Numbered from the stretch's first letter, positions 1 through 8,754 are shown. The stretch is 64,000 bases of DNA from Flagellimonas zhangzhouensis (GCF_900102925.1 NZ_FNKI01000003.1:124001-188000); one strand, 5' to 3'. Made by a program: numbers and translations. Notes: generated by a model from the sequence alone, not told the origin.

Positions 1-919
1 GATAAAATTCTTCCAAATACTGAAAAACTAAACAATTTCCAATGCCGTGTTTTATTCCCAGCTGGTAGGAAAGTCCGTAACTCATGGCATGGGCAATCCC
101 CACTTGGGAATAGGCGATGCTCATTCCCCCGTGCCAAGAGGCCATCATCAATTTATCCCTAGAATCACTTTCAGAAATATCACCAAGAAAAACCTCCTTG
201 CATAGTTCCATGGATTTTTCTCCGTAACTCTGGCTAAAGGCATTTAGGTAAGTTCCTGTCAAAGACTCCACGCAATGAATAAAACAATCCATGCCCGTGT
301 AAAACCATTGATCTTTGGGAACAGTTTTGGTAAAATCAGGATCTAAGAGCACTTGGTCAAAAGTGGTATAATCGGAATTAATGCCCAACTTTTTCTCTGG
401 TCCCAACAACACCGTAGTTCTTGATACCTCGGCACCTGTTCCACTAATAGTAGGCACCCCAACGTGGTAAAGGGCAGGTTTTCCCACCAAATCCCATCCT
501 TGGTACTCTTTTGCCAAGCCTTTATTGTTGAGCAAAATGGAAACGGCCTTGGCCAAATCCAAAAGGGTTCCCCCTCCTATTCCAATAACTCCAGATGGGA
601 GTTCACTATATTTTTCCCGTATCTGTGCCACCAAGGCATCCACTTGCGCAGTTTTGGGTTCTTCATCTGCAGAGATAAAAATAATCTCGTCATTGAACAT
701 GGTAGGCACCTTGGATACAAATTCCTCATTTTCGAAAAAATCGTCCACTAAAAAGATAAATGGCGCCTCCGAGCTTTTTCGTTTGGGCAACAATATATCT
801 CCCAATTGGGAAAAACATCCCGACCCAAAAATAACTCTGGGTACCATTGGGAAATTTCGAAATTGGGTCTTCATATCTTGGGTTATGCTATTATTCTTCA
901 AATTACTATCTAGCTTCAT
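1..919 (-). CDS. kdnB: 3-deoxy-alpha-D-manno-octulosonate 8-oxidase KdnB (partial, C-terminus outside window)
   Basis: Iron-containing alcohol dehydrogenase fold. The reading frame starts at the ATG whose first base is 919 and stays open to base 1, giving about 306 residues; the C-terminal tail lies outside the window. Visible motifs are the nucleotide-binding GIGGGTLLD (about 113-121) and a metal-binding set D211, H215, H277 and H291 with the spacing usual for this superfamily. In Shewanella KdnB oxidises C8 of Kdo so that the aminotransferase KdnA can make 8-amino-Kdo. The start overlaps the stop of the upstream HAD gene (TAATG), and kdsB follows in the same operon, which supports a Kdo role. 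kdnA is not in the window and may lie beyond the left edge. A generic Fe-alcohol dehydrogenase is the alternative. Confidence 0.8.
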   Translation of the reverse strand, partial: MKLDSNLKNNSITQDMKTQFRNFPMVPRVIFGSGCFSQLGDILLPKRKSSEAPFIFLVDDFFENEEFVSKVPTMFNDEIIFISADEEPKTAQVDALVAQIREKYSELPSGVIGIGGGTLLDLAKAVSILLNNKGLAKEYQGWDLVGKPALYHVGVPTISGTGAEVSRTTVLLGPEKKLGINSDYTTFDQVLLDPDFTKTVPKDQWFYTGMDCFIHCVESLTGTYLNAFSQSYGEKSMELCKEVFLGDISESDSRDKLMMASWHGGMSIAYSQVGIAHAMSYGLSYQLGIKHGIGNCLVFQYLEEFY

Positions 920-1623
920 TAGTTGTCCAAATACTTCAAAATGTCTTTAAGGCTGTTGAGTTTTAAATGATTGTTCACCATTTCATCTTCTGCAACCATT
1001 TCATGTGCCCAAGTTGTATGAAAAGGCACATGTACCGCTTGGGCTCCTATATTTAGGATGGGCAACACATCCGATTTTAGTGAATTGCCTATCATTAAAA
1101 ACTCGTTTACGTCAATATCCAAATGCTCCAGCAAATTGCTGTAGTTGCTTTCCTTTTTATCACTCAATACTTCAACATGATGAAAGTATTGGGAAAGTCC
1201 TGATTTTTCCAGTTTTCGTTCTTGATCCAACAAATCTCCTTTGGTGAGCACGATCAAGCGGTATTTTCCCATTAAATTAGAAAGCACCTCTTCAACGCCG
1301 TCCAACAACTCCACGGGATGTGAAATCATCTTTTTACCAAGATTCAAAATTTCGGAAATGGTATTTTGCGAAACTTGGTTATTGGAAAGATCTAGTGCCG
1401 ATTCGATCATGGAAAGCATAAAACCTTTGATGCCATAGCCATAAATATCGAGGTTAGCCATTTCCATTTTAAACAGCTCTTGATCTATCTTATTTTTGGT
1501 CTCGTATGCATCCAAAAGTTCGGCGAATTTTTCCTCTGTATCCCGAAAATAGGTTTCGTTTACCCAAAGGGTATCGTCGGCATCAAAGCCAATTACCTTT
1601 ATGTTCGAAAAATCTACTTCCAT
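919..1623 (-). CDS. HAD family hydrolase of the Kdo gene group
   Basis: A 234-residue haloacid dehalogenase-type phosphatase. The four HAD motifs are visible: D14-A-D16-D-T, the Thr of LTKGD (about 125), the Lys pair of SDKKES, and GNSLKSD near residue 180. A helical cap lies between motifs I and II, so it differs from the small capless KdsC. It overlaps the 3' end of kdsB by 10 bases and shares a base with the kdnB start, so the three are translationally coupled. A sugar-phosphate phosphatase acting on Kdo-8-phosphate or an amino-Kdo precursor is an inference from position only; the substrate cannot be read from the sequence. Confidence 0.8.
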   Translation of the reverse strand: MEVDFSNIKVIGFDADDTLWVNETYFRDTEEKFAELLDAYETKNKIDQELFKMEMANLDIYGYGIKGFMLSMIESALDLSNNQVSQNTISEILNLGKKMISHPVELLDGVEEVLSNLMGKYRLIVLTKGDLLDQERKLEKSGLSQYFHHVEVLSDKKESNYSNLLEHLDIDVNEFLMIGNSLKSDVLPILNIGAQAVHVPFHTTWAHEMVAEDEMVNNHLKLNSLKDILKYLDN

Positions 1624-2342
1624 ACCTTTCTTGCGCGATCTAAATCTTCTGGTGTGTCAATTTCGATTCCAGTTACATGGGTTTCCACCATTTTAATTTT
1701 CTTTCCGTATTCCAAAAACCGAATCGCTTCAATTTTCTCCTTAGCTTCCAAGGTTAACATAGGCAATCGCTGAAAATCCATCAGCGCTCTTTTTCTAAAA
1801 GCGTAAATTCCTTTGTGTTTGTAATAAGTAGCCTCAACTTCTTTATCTCGGGGATATGGTATCGGGGACCGAGAAAAATACAAGGCAAAATTTTGGTTGT
1901 CGACTATCACCTTTACCGTGTTTGGGTTTGAAATTTCATCCCAATCCGTAATGGGGGTCATCAAAGATGCCAAATCGATTTCCTTTTCTGAATCTTCTTT
2001 GAAAACCTTAATAATCTTTTGAAGGCTTTCGGAATCAATAAAGGGTTCATCGCCCTGCACATTGATCACAATGTCCACCTCCATATCTTCCACGGCTTCG
2101 GCAATACGATCACTTCCGCTTTCATGTTTGTTCTTGCTCATGATCACCTTCCCATTAATCTCAGAAATCACATCTGAAATAATTGGACTATCGGTCACCA
2201 CATATACTTCATCAAACAATCCTGTATTAACGGCTGCTTCGTAGGTTCTAACAATTACCGGTTTACCTCCTAAATCTTGCATGAGTTTTGCAGGAAATCT
2301 AGAGGCTTGGTATCGAGCCGGAATCATGGAAATTATTTTCAC
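1614..2342 (-). CDS. kdsB: 3-deoxy-manno-octulosonate cytidylyltransferase (CMP-Kdo synthetase)
   Basis: Activates Kdo (or 8-amino-Kdo) with CTP to the CMP-sugar used by the lipid A Kdo transferase. The 242-residue length is normal for KdsB. The N-terminal nucleotide-binding signature [13 protein letters not shown] (about 7-19) and the VQGDEP motif (about 97-102), which holds the Mg-binding Asp, are both present. It lies 21 bases after the DUF4126 gene and overlaps the HAD gene. Because KdnB is encoded next door, the natural substrate may be 8-amino-Kdo rather than Kdo, as reported for Shewanella; this is inference. Confidence 0.93.
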   Translation of the reverse strand: MKIISMIPARYQASRFPAKLMQDLGGKPVIVRTYEAAVNTGLFDEVYVVTDSPIISDVISEINGKVIMSKNKHESGSDRIAEAVEDMEVDIVINVQGDEPFIDSESLQKIIKVFKEDSEKEIDLASLMTPITDWDEISNPNTVKVIVDNQNFALYFSRSPIPYPRDKEVEATYYKHKGIYAFRKRALMDFQRLPMLTLEAKEKIEAIRFLEYGKKIKMVETHVTGIEIDTPEDLDRARKVWK

Positions 2343-2363
2343 TTTTCTGATGTTGATTTTATG

Positions 2364-2933
2364 TTATGCTTTGGGTCGCAATTTTCTATATATTCTAAAG
2401 ATAAACACCAAAATTACGATAACCAATATCGCGGCAATTGGTGGTACCAAAATGGATGCTGTGGAAACCGCGACAGCCGCCCCTGTTTCAACAGTGGACA
2501 CCAACGGGTTTGCCAATCCGCCCGTAGTGGCCGAAGAGGTTAATCTACCTGCTGCATTGGCTCCTTTTATCGCGGTTGCGGTTCCTCCGCCAGCAATAAT
2601 GGCCAAAGACCAGGTTACAACGGGGTCTAAATCGGCTACGGTAGAAACCATGACTGCAGTACCGGCAATTCCAGCCAACGGAATCGCCAAACTATCTAGA
2701 GCATTATCCACCCATGGAATAAAATAGGCGAAAATCTCTACTAAAGTGGCAACTCCAAGAGCGACCAAAGCCGCCAAACTGCCAATCCATTGCCAGCTAT
2801 CGTTAAGTTCCCAAATTCCCAAATATGCCGATAAACTCAGGGCAAAAAGAGGCAGAAAAACACGAAAGCCTACAGAGGCTGCCAATCCAATTCCTAAAAA
2901 TATGCTGATTATAGTATCTGGTTCAATGTTCAT
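2364..2933 (-). CDS. DUF4126 membrane protein
   Basis: A 189-residue integral membrane protein. Hydrophobic stretches at about 8-35, 48-70, 80-95, 105-118 and 155-180 suggest four to six helices, and the glycine/alanine-rich middle (IAGGGTATAIKGANAAGR) is typical of DUF4126. The C-terminus is short and basic (FRIYRKLRPKA), probably cytoplasmic. It sits 24 bases after the helicase stop and 21 before kdsB, so it may be cotranscribed with either. The function of the family is unknown to me. Confidence 0.8.
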   Translation of the reverse strand: MNIEPDTIISIFLGIGLAASVGFRVFLPLFALSLSAYLGIWELNDSWQWIGSLAALVALGVATLVEIFAYFIPWVDNALDSLAIPLAGIAGTAVMVSTVADLDPVVTWSLAIIAGGGTATAIKGANAAGRLTSSATTGGLANPLVSTVETGAAVAVSTASILVPPIAAILVIVILVFIFRIYRKLRPKA

Positions 2934-2957
2934 GGTGATGTCTAAAGTAAGTTTTTC

Positions 2958-4391
2958 CTAGTCAAGAAAAAAATCATCTTTAAAACCTATTAAATAGAGC
3001 TGTTTTTTGGCTCTAGTTACAGCTGTGTACAACCACCGTAAATAGTCTTTGCTCACACCATTGGGCAAATAAGGTTGCTCCACAAAAACGGTATCCCATT
3101 GCCCTCCTTGGGATTTGTGGCAGGTAATTGCATAGGAAAACTTCACTTGAAGCGCATTAAAAAATCTGTTGTTCTTTACTCCCAAAAACTTTCGGTATTT
3201 GGTTTTTTCGTGTGCGTAATCTTTCATCACTTCTTGATACAATCGATTTCCATCCTCGTAAGATAATGAAGGTGATTCGGCGTTTATAGTGTCCAAGAGC
3301 AAAACTGTTTCAAATGGTTTTTGATTTGGATAATCTACCATCTTTACTTTTACTTCAGCAAAAGTGAATCCATACAATTCTTTGATAGCGAAAAGTTCCA
3401 GAATTTCGATAATATCTCCATTGGCAATAAACCCAGCTTCGGAAGTGGCCTTCAACCAAAAATAGTTGTTTTTTACCACCATCATATAATCCCCAACGGC
3501 AATATCATTTTCCAAGAAAAGGATGCGCTCCCTAATATTTTGATTGTAAAGATTCGCTCTTTTATTAGATCGGACAATAATGGCAGTTTCTTCTTTACCA
3601 TTTTCTGAATACGATGAATCAATGGCTTCTTGTATCTCATTACCATCTATCAACCGAATTATATCCTTATAATGTGCCAAATCAAATTTGAAGTCGTCGA
3701 AATATTCGGATTGTAGTTGCTCCCTTAATAAGGTTGCATTGTGTAATATTCCCGAATTCTCCCGTTGACGCATTACCTCATCCAATTCCAAATACTCAAT
3801 TTCCTTATCATAATTTAAGGAGAGTCGATTTTCATCCAAAGCAGGGCTTAAATCCAATTTTACGGGAGGTAACTGCGCGGTGTCACCAATCAAAATCAAC
3901 CTGCAATTGTGACCTGAGTGCACATAAAACATTAAATCATCTAGCAAAGAACCATTTTCGAAGAGTTTGGAATCGGCAGGAGTATCTGGAATCATGGAAG
4001 CCTCATCTACTATAAATATGGTATTGCGATGTTTGTTCGGGGCCAATACAAATTGAATACCTCCACCAGATTGTTTTTTGGGAAAATATATCTTTTTATG
4101 AATGGTAAATGCCTTACTACCGGAATAAACGGACATCACTTTGGCTGCTCTACCAGTGGGTGCCATTAAAATGGCACTCATTTTCATTTTCCATAAATTA
4201 TTTACCAAAGTGGCTATCAAGGTAGTTTTCCCTGTTCCTGCAAACCCTTTTAACAGGAATACTTGGTCCTTTTTTCCGTCTAAAACAAAGCTAGCCAACT
4301 TTTTAAGTGCCAAACCTTGCTTTAGAGTAGGTGAATGGGGAAATTTTTCGGTTAAAATTTTTAGAAATTCAGGTGTGTTAAAATCCTTCAT
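2958..4391 (-). CDS. RecD/Dda-like superfamily 1 DNA helicase
   Basis: ATP-dependent 5'-3' helicase of the RecD2/Dda type, 477 residues from the chosen start. Walker A is GFAGTGKTT (about 48-56), motif II is VDEAS (about 130), motif III is LIGDTAQLPP (about 168), and the C-terminal motifs ITCHKSQGGQWD and YTAVTRAK mark the UvrD-like second half. A longer frame opens at an ATG at 4409, but a near-consensus -7 element (TATATTTA, 4398-4405) lies between the two ATGs, and known flavobacterial proteins, as I recall them, begin near MKDF; I therefore prefer 4391. Likely role: DNA repair or replication-linked unwinding in the cytoplasm. Confidence 0.88.
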   Translation of the reverse strand: MKDFNTPEFLKILTEKFPHSPTLKQGLALKKLASFVLDGKKDQVFLLKGFAGTGKTTLIATLVNNLWKMKMSAILMAPTGRAAKVMSVYSGSKAFTIHKKIYFPKKQSGGGIQFVLAPNKHRNTIFIVDEASMIPDTPADSKLFENGSLLDDLMFYVHSGHNCRLILIGDTAQLPPVKLDLSPALDENRLSLNYDKEIEYLELDEVMRQRENSGILHNATLLREQLQSEYFDDFKFDLAHYKDIIRLIDGNEIQEAIDSSYSENGKEETAIIVRSNKRANLYNQNIRERILFLENDIAVGDYMMVVKNNYFWLKATSEAGFIANGDIIEILELFAIKELYGFTFAEVKVKMVDYPNQKPFETVLLLDTINAESPSLSYEDGNRLYQEVMKDYAHEKTKYRKFLGVKNNRFFNALQVKFSYAITCHKSQGGQWDTVFVEQPYLPNGVSKDYLRWLYTAVTRAKKQLYLIGFKDDFFLD

Positions 4392-4450
4392 GAGCCTTAA
4401 ATATACCACGGTTTTTTAAAGCAAAAAGTTTCCTGATTAAAAAAAAATTG

Positions 4451-4458
4451 TAGATTTG
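4451..4458 (+). promoter_or_regulatory. -7 promoter element TAGATTTG
   Basis: Exact match to the Bacteroidota -7 consensus TAnnTTTG, 40 bases ahead of the ATG at 4499. No convincing -33 TTG is seen at the usual spacing. Confidence 0.55.
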
Positions 4459-4498
4459 TCAGTAACCACTAAATTAACTTTGAAAGACTGTATCAGAT

Positions 4499-5233
4499 AT
4501 GTTAAATTTAATTCTTATTGTTGTTTTAATATGCCTTGTAACCGTAGGGCTAGTATTCTTGATTGACAGGTTATTACCTCAAAAAATCAAACCAGTTTTG
4601 GTAATTGTTTTCGGACTTTTCAGCATTTACCTAGGTTACATGATATATGAATCCATCAATGCCCCCATCGAATTCAACAAAGTTAGAAAAGAAAGATTTT
4701 CTCAAGTAATTTCTAAACTTAAAGACATTCGTGATTCGCAAGAAGCGTACAAGACCGTTAATGGTAAGTATGCAAATGATTTTCAGAGCCTTATTCAATT
4801 CATCGATACAGGCAATTACACCATCACTACGCAACGTGATTCATCTTTCATGAGGTATGACAGAGCTTATCAAATTGATATGCAACAGGATACCATCATT
4901 ATTGATACATTGGGTACTGTAAGTGTAAAAGATTCTATTTTTGGAGCCGATACTCGTTACAAATCCATGATGGACGTGCCTTACGCTCAAAATAATGAGA
5001 AGTTTGAAATGAAAGCTGACATTATTGACAAGAGTGGGTACAAAGCTCCTGTATTTGAAGCTAAGGTGAAAAAAGAAGTAGTGCTTTACGATCAACCAGC
5101 AGATTTGTTGGAAAAAGAAAAAGCACACCAAAGTGTTGAAGAAGTAAACGGTACCGAAATTAAAGTAGGTTCGTTGACAGATGTTAGTACCAATGGAAAC
5201 TGGCCTCCTATTTACGATAGGAAAAACAACTAA
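4499..5233 (+). CDS. Conserved membrane-anchored protein of unknown function
   Basis: A 244-residue protein with two N-terminal membrane helices (about 2-24 and 32-50) followed by a polar domain. A helical part (VRKERFSQVISKLKDI, then RDSQEAY) and the phrase KTVNGKYANDF resemble the region after the helix in pseudopilins, but no prepilin cleavage site is present. The rest is beta-rich and polar. I do not recognise a named family. It is followed within 2-5 bases by the DUF3822 frame and then rsmD, so the three probably form one transcript. Confidence 0.7.
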   Translation: MLNLILIVVLICLVTVGLVFLIDRLLPQKIKPVLVIVFGLFSIYLGYMIYESINAPIEFNKVRKERFSQVISKLKDIRDSQEAYKTVNGKYANDFQSLIQFIDTGNYTITTQRDSSFMRYDRAYQIDMQQDTIIIDTLGTVSVKDSIFGADTRYKSMMDVPYAQNNEKFEMKADIIDKSGYKAPVFEAKVKKEVVLYDQPADLLEKEKAHQSVEEVNGTEIKVGSLTDVSTNGNWPPIYDRKNN

Positions 5234-5235
5234 CT

Positions 5236-6048
5236 ATAGAACAGAAAGTAAAAAATACTACCTATAGGAAACTGTCCATTCAAGCTGGCTTGAATGGACT
5301 TTCTTTTTGTGTGTCGGATACGATCACCAATAAAATATTGGCGTTCGAAAAAGTTCGATTCAACACACCCTCTACGCCGTACCTTTTATTAAAGGAGTTA
5401 AAGGCCAAACTCAGCGATCAAGGAGACATAGGTCGAAACTTCTCAGAAGTAATGGTCATCCACAAAAACAATATGTTCAGTTTGGTGCCCAAACCACTTT
5501 TTAATGAGGAAGAACTCCCAAACTATTTAAAGTTCAATGCCAAAATAATGGCGAACGATCTTATCGCGTACGACGAGATTCCCAATCAAGAATTGGTGAA
5601 CGTTTACATTCCCTACACCAATATCAACAATTACATTTTTGAGCTTTTTGGGGAATTTGAATTCAAGCATAGTGGTACGGTTTTGATCTCAACCTTGTTG
5701 AACCAAAATCGAATGGGTACAGAACCTGTTTGTTATGTTCAAGTTTCTGACAAGGAAATGGAAATGATGGTGGTAGCGGATAAAAAATTATTGTTCTACA
5801 ATCAATTTGAGTTCAAGACTAAAGAAGATTTTCTCTACTACCTATTGTTCAGCATGGAACAATTGAATGTGGATTTGGAGAAGGTACAATTAAAATTGTT
5901 CGGAGCAGTTTCCGAGGGAGATCCAATTTACGAGCTGTGCTATACATATGTAAAACACGTTTCTGTTTTTGTGCCCAGCAATCCAAGTTTCCCAATTGAT
6001 GAATTGGAAAACGAAAGCATTGACTTCTCCATTTTAAGTGCATTATAA
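5236..6048 (+). CDS. DUF3822 family protein (start codon unclear)
   Basis: DUF3822 is a flavobacterial family of about 260-280 residues with a ribonuclease H/actin-like (ASKHA) character. The recognisable N-terminal block, KLSIQAGLNGLSFCVSDT, is encoded from 5269, yet the only usual start codon in frame is a TTG at 5290, inside that block. The frame is open back to 5221 with no ATG, GTG or TTG, and the first plausible non-standard start is ATA at 5236, three bases after the upstream stop. Either a rare start codon is used or the true start has been lost. The TTG start would give 252 residues. The stop abuts the rsmD ATG, with no bases between them. Confidence 0.8.
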   Translation: MEQKVKNTTYRKLSIQAGLNGLSFCVSDTITNKILAFEKVRFNTPSTPYLLLKELKAKLSDQGDIGRNFSEVMVIHKNNMFSLVPKPLFNEEELPNYLKFNAKIMANDLIAYDEIPNQELVNVYIPYTNINNYIFELFGEFEFKHSGTVLISTLLNQNRMGTEPVCYVQVSDKEMEMMVVADKKLLFYNQFEFKTKEDFLYYLLFSMEQLNVDLEKVQLKLFGAVSEGDPIYELCYTYVKHVSVFVPSNPSFPIDELENESIDFSILSAL

Positions 6049-6588
6049 ATGCGGATTATTTCTGGAACATATAAAGGAAAGCGACTGACCGCTCCAAAAA
6101 AATTGCCCGTTCGCCCCACGACGGATATGGCAAAGGAGTCACTTTTCAATATATTGAATAACCGTTTTTATTTTGACGAATTAAAAGTGCTCGACCTTTT
6201 TGCTGGTACCGGCAATATCAGTTACGAATTTGCTTCTAGAGGTGTTGAGGACATTACTGCTGTGGATGCCTTTCCAGGATGCATTCAATTTATTACCAAG
6301 ACAGCAAAAGAATTGGAGTTTTCCATTGATGCCATTAAGGCGGATGTTTTCAAATATTTGGAACGAAACTCTGAAAAGTTTGACCTTATTTTTGCAGACC
6401 CTCCCTATGCTTTTGAGACCGAAGAATTTTTGAAGATTGCCAATTTGGTTTTTGAGCAAGATTTATTGCTGGAAGATGGCGTTTTAGTGATTGAACATTC
6501 AGACCAAACTGACTTATCAGAACACCCAAAATTTTCGGAACAAAGAAAATACGGAAGTAGTATTTTTAGTTTCTTTGAAATAGAATAA
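6049..6588 (+). CDS. rsmD: 16S rRNA (guanine(966)-N2)-methyltransferase RsmD
   Basis: Methylates G966 of 16S rRNA in the small ribosomal subunit. The 179-residue length fits. N-terminal IISGTYKGKRL, then RPTTDMAKESLFNIL (about 22-36), the SAM-binding motif LDLFAGTGN (about 48-56) and the catalytic DPPY (about 115) are all present. The ATG follows directly after the DUF3822 stop, so translation is probably coupled. Confidence 0.95.
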   Translation: MRIISGTYKGKRLTAPKKLPVRPTTDMAKESLFNILNNRFYFDELKVLDLFAGTGNISYEFASRGVEDITAVDAFPGCIQFITKTAKELEFSIDAIKADVFKYLERNSEKFDLIFADPPYAFETEEFLKIANLVFEQDLLLEDGVLVIEHSDQTDLSEHPKFSEQRKYGSSIFSFFEIE

Positions 6589-6887
6589 AAGCAGGCCATA
6601 AGCCGGATTCTGTATACCCTTATCATTTATCTAGGCCTTTAGTTACCCAAAGGCTCGAACCGCCTACCCTCCAACTCGAGCGTGCAGCCCTCAAACATTG
6701 GTTTACATGACGTTTCACCGCATAGAGTTTACCTGATTTCACTACAGCCGAACTGTACTTGCTTTCTGTTGCACTTGTCCTCGCCTTTCGACGGACGGGC
6801 GTTACCCGCTATGCCGCACTATGGTGTCCAGACTTTCCTCTTCGAACCTGTACAAACAAGCTCGCAGCGATAAGGTGGCCTGCTGGC
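6588..6887 (-). ncRNA. rnpB: RNase P RNA (bacterial class A)
   Basis: Catalytic RNA that trims the 5' leader of tRNA precursors. Read on the minus strand, the 5' and 3' ends form a perfect nine-base P1 helix (6876-6884 with 6590-6598). The P4 halves are visible as GAGGAAAGTCTGGAC near the 5' end (about 6830-6845) and AGAATCCGGCTTAT near the 3' end. A GGTAAA loop for binding tRNA CCA is present (about 6728-6735). At roughly 300 nucleotides it is on the short side. It is convergent with rsmD, and its 3' end meets the rsmD stop. The 5' end is placed from the -7 element at 6890-6897. Confidence 0.95.
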
Positions 6888-6889
6888 GG

Positions 6890-6897
6890 CAAAGGTA
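6890..6897 (-). promoter_or_regulatory. -7 promoter element TACCTTTG of rnpB
   Basis: Exact TAnnTTTG on the minus strand, ending about five bases before the first paired base of RNase P helix P1. The RNA's predicted 5' end therefore sits where transcription should start. No clear -33 TTG. Confidence 0.75.
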
Positions 6898-6963
6898 ATC
6901 CTAATTGTTAATAAAAAAAGACTTTAGTAGAGGGATAGCCATAGCTTTACCCGCTCCTATTTT

Positions 6964-6971
6964 TATATTTG
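6964..6971 (+). promoter_or_regulatory. -7 promoter element TATATTTG of dnaX
   Basis: Exact TAnnTTTG, 10 bases before the dnaX ATG at 6982, giving a very short leader. It diverges from the rnpB promoter. Confidence 0.65.
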
Positions 6972-6981
6972 TATTTATTCA

Positions 6982-8754
6982 ATGGCAGCAACTTTGGAAC
7001 CTTTTGTAGTATCGGCGAGGAAATACCGCCCCCAAACATTTAAAGATGTTGTGGGACAGGAGGCTATTACCAATACCTTGCTCAACGCCATCGATAACAA
7101 CCACTTAGCACAAGCCTTGCTTTTTTGCGGTCCAAGAGGGGTTGGAAAAACCACCTGTGCCCGTATTTTGGCCAAGCAAATCAACCAAGATGGTTCCGAA
7201 AGGGAAGATGAAGATTTTGCGTTCAACATTTTTGAGCTGGATGCCGCTTCCAACAATTCCGTGGACGATATCCGAAGTTTGATCGATCAAGTTCGAATTC
7301 CACCTCAAGTTGGAAAATATAAGGTTTACATCATCGACGAGGTGCATATGCTCTCCCAATCGGCTTTCAATGCATTTTTGAAGACGTTGGAAGAACCACC
7401 AAAGCATGCCATTTTTATTCTGGCAACCACTGAAAAGCATAAAATCATCCCCACCATACTTTCAAGGTGCCAAATTTTTGATTTTAAGCGAATCACGGTT
7501 AAAGATGCCACCGAATATTTAAAATATATTGCCGATCAACAAGATATTGAAGCCGAAGAAAGTGCCCTCCACATTATTGCCCAAAAAGCAGATGGAGCCA
7601 TGCGAGATGCGCTGTCCATTTTTGACCGGGTAGTAAGCTTTTCAGGCAAACAGTTGACCCGTAAATCTGTAACGGAAAACCTCAATGTTCTAGATTACGA
7701 TATTTACTTTTCGGCCACCGATTTAATTCTGGAGAACAACATTCCTGAACTTTTGGTGCTGTTCAACAAAACGCTTTCATTAGGTTTTGATGGACACCAT
7801 TTTATCACAGGATTGGCTTCGCATTTTAGGGATTTGATGGTGTGTCAACATCCTGATACATTAAGTTTATTGGAAGTGGGTGAAGATGTGGCCAAACACT
7901 ATCAGGAACAGGCCAAAAAAGCATCTACAACCTTTTTATTGCAGGCCTTGGATATGGCCAACGACTGCGATTTAAAGTACAAGACCAGTAAAAATCAACG
8001 GTTGCTCGTTGAACTTACCCTTATGAAATTAGCCTCCATCACTTTCGATGGAGAAAAAAAAAACGCTGATTTTATAATTCCAGCCTCCTATTTTAAGGAT
8101 AAATCGAAAGCAACAAACGGACAGACCACTTCAATTCCTGCACCAGAACCACCTGCCAAACAGGTTGAAGCACCCATTTCATCAGAACCAAAAGTAACCG
8201 TAACACCAACTCCAGAACCACAACCCGAAAAGGAATTGGTGAGCGAGCCAAAATCCAGTTACGAACCCAAAAAAATACAGTTAAAAGGAGCTGAAAAGCG
8301 TGTTTCTGGACTTTCCCTGTCAAGCATCAAGGTGAAAAAAGCTCATGTGAACACCAAAGCTGTTGATATTGACGAAGCGAATTTACCCAAAGATCTTTTT
8401 GACGAAGCTTCGATGCAAAAGCATTGGGACGATAGAGTACATTTATTGGAAAATCAGGGACGTAAAATCTTGGCGAGTAATTTTCAAACGGATGTGCCAA
8501 AACTCAAAAATGAGCACACCATTTGGATTGAGCTACCGAACAATACCATGAAAAAGGAAATTGAACGGGAACAGAGTCTGATGATGGATTATCTCAAAGA
8601 AAAGCTGAACAACTACTCCATCAGCTTGTTTATCACGGTAAATGAAGAAGTAGCCAAAAAGTTTGCCTTTACCCCTGCCGAGAAATATGAAAAGCTTCGG
8701 GAGAAAAACCCGAATATCGATTTACTACGAAAAGAGTTCGACCTAGACTTTTGA
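6982..8754 (+). CDS. dnaX: DNA polymerase III subunit gamma/tau
   Basis: Clamp-loader ATPase of the replisome, 590 residues. AAA+ core: Walker A G50-PRGVGKTT, Walker B/DEVH at 119-122, sensor SRC at 161-163. The zinc-binding cysteines that normally lie between Walker A and DAAS are absent; an acidic stretch (SEREDEDF, about 72-79) takes their place. Domain III ends near residue 355, followed by a proline/glutamate-rich linker (about 385-425) and the tau C-terminal region. A run of ten A residues at codons 358-361 could cause slippage and a short gamma form. The 3' end overlaps the opposing TMEM220-like gene by 12 bases. Confidence 0.95.
   Translation: MAATLEPFVVSARKYRPQTFKDVVGQEAITNTLLNAIDNNHLAQALLFCGPRGVGKTTCARILAKQINQDGSEREDEDFAFNIFELDAASNNSVDDIRSLIDQVRIPPQVGKYKVYIIDEVHMLSQSAFNAFLKTLEEPPKHAIFILATTEKHKIIPTILSRCQIFDFKRITVKDATEYLKYIADQQDIEAEESALHIIAQKADGAMRDALSIFDRVVSFSGKQLTRKSVTENLNVLDYDIYFSATDLILENNIPELLVLFNKTLSLGFDGHHFITGLASHFRDLMVCQHPDTLSLLEVGEDVAKHYQEQAKKASTTFLLQALDMANDCDLKYKTSKNQRLLVELTLMKLASITFDGEKKNADFIIPASYFKDKSKATNGQTTSIPAPEPPAKQVEAPISSEPKVTVTPTPEPQPEKELVSEPKSSYEPKKIQLKGAEKRVSGLSLSSIKVKKAHVNTKAVDIDEANLPKDLFDEASMQKHWDDRVHLLENQGRKILASNFQTDVPKLKNEHTIWIELPNNTMKKEIEREQSLMMDYLKEKLNNYSISLFITVNEEVAKKFAFTPAEKYEKLREKNPNIDLLRKEFDLDF
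8054..8063 (+). other. A10 slippery tract in dnaX, candidate gamma-form signal
   Basis: Codons 358-361 (GAA AAA AAA AAC) form ten consecutive A bases at the end of clamp-loader domain III. One extra A, or a -1 ribosomal shift, gives E-K-K-K-R then TGA. One missing A gives E-K-K-T-L-I-L then TAA. Both produce a protein of about 362-364 residues. Thermus dnaX makes gamma by slippage on an A9 tract and E. coli by a -1 frameshift. Use of the tract here is inference. Confidence 0.5.

Noticed and set aside
8093-8323. Open frame antisense to the dnaX linker
   Set aside because: It is the reverse of the proline/glutamate-rich linker and has low-complexity Leu/Val content only.
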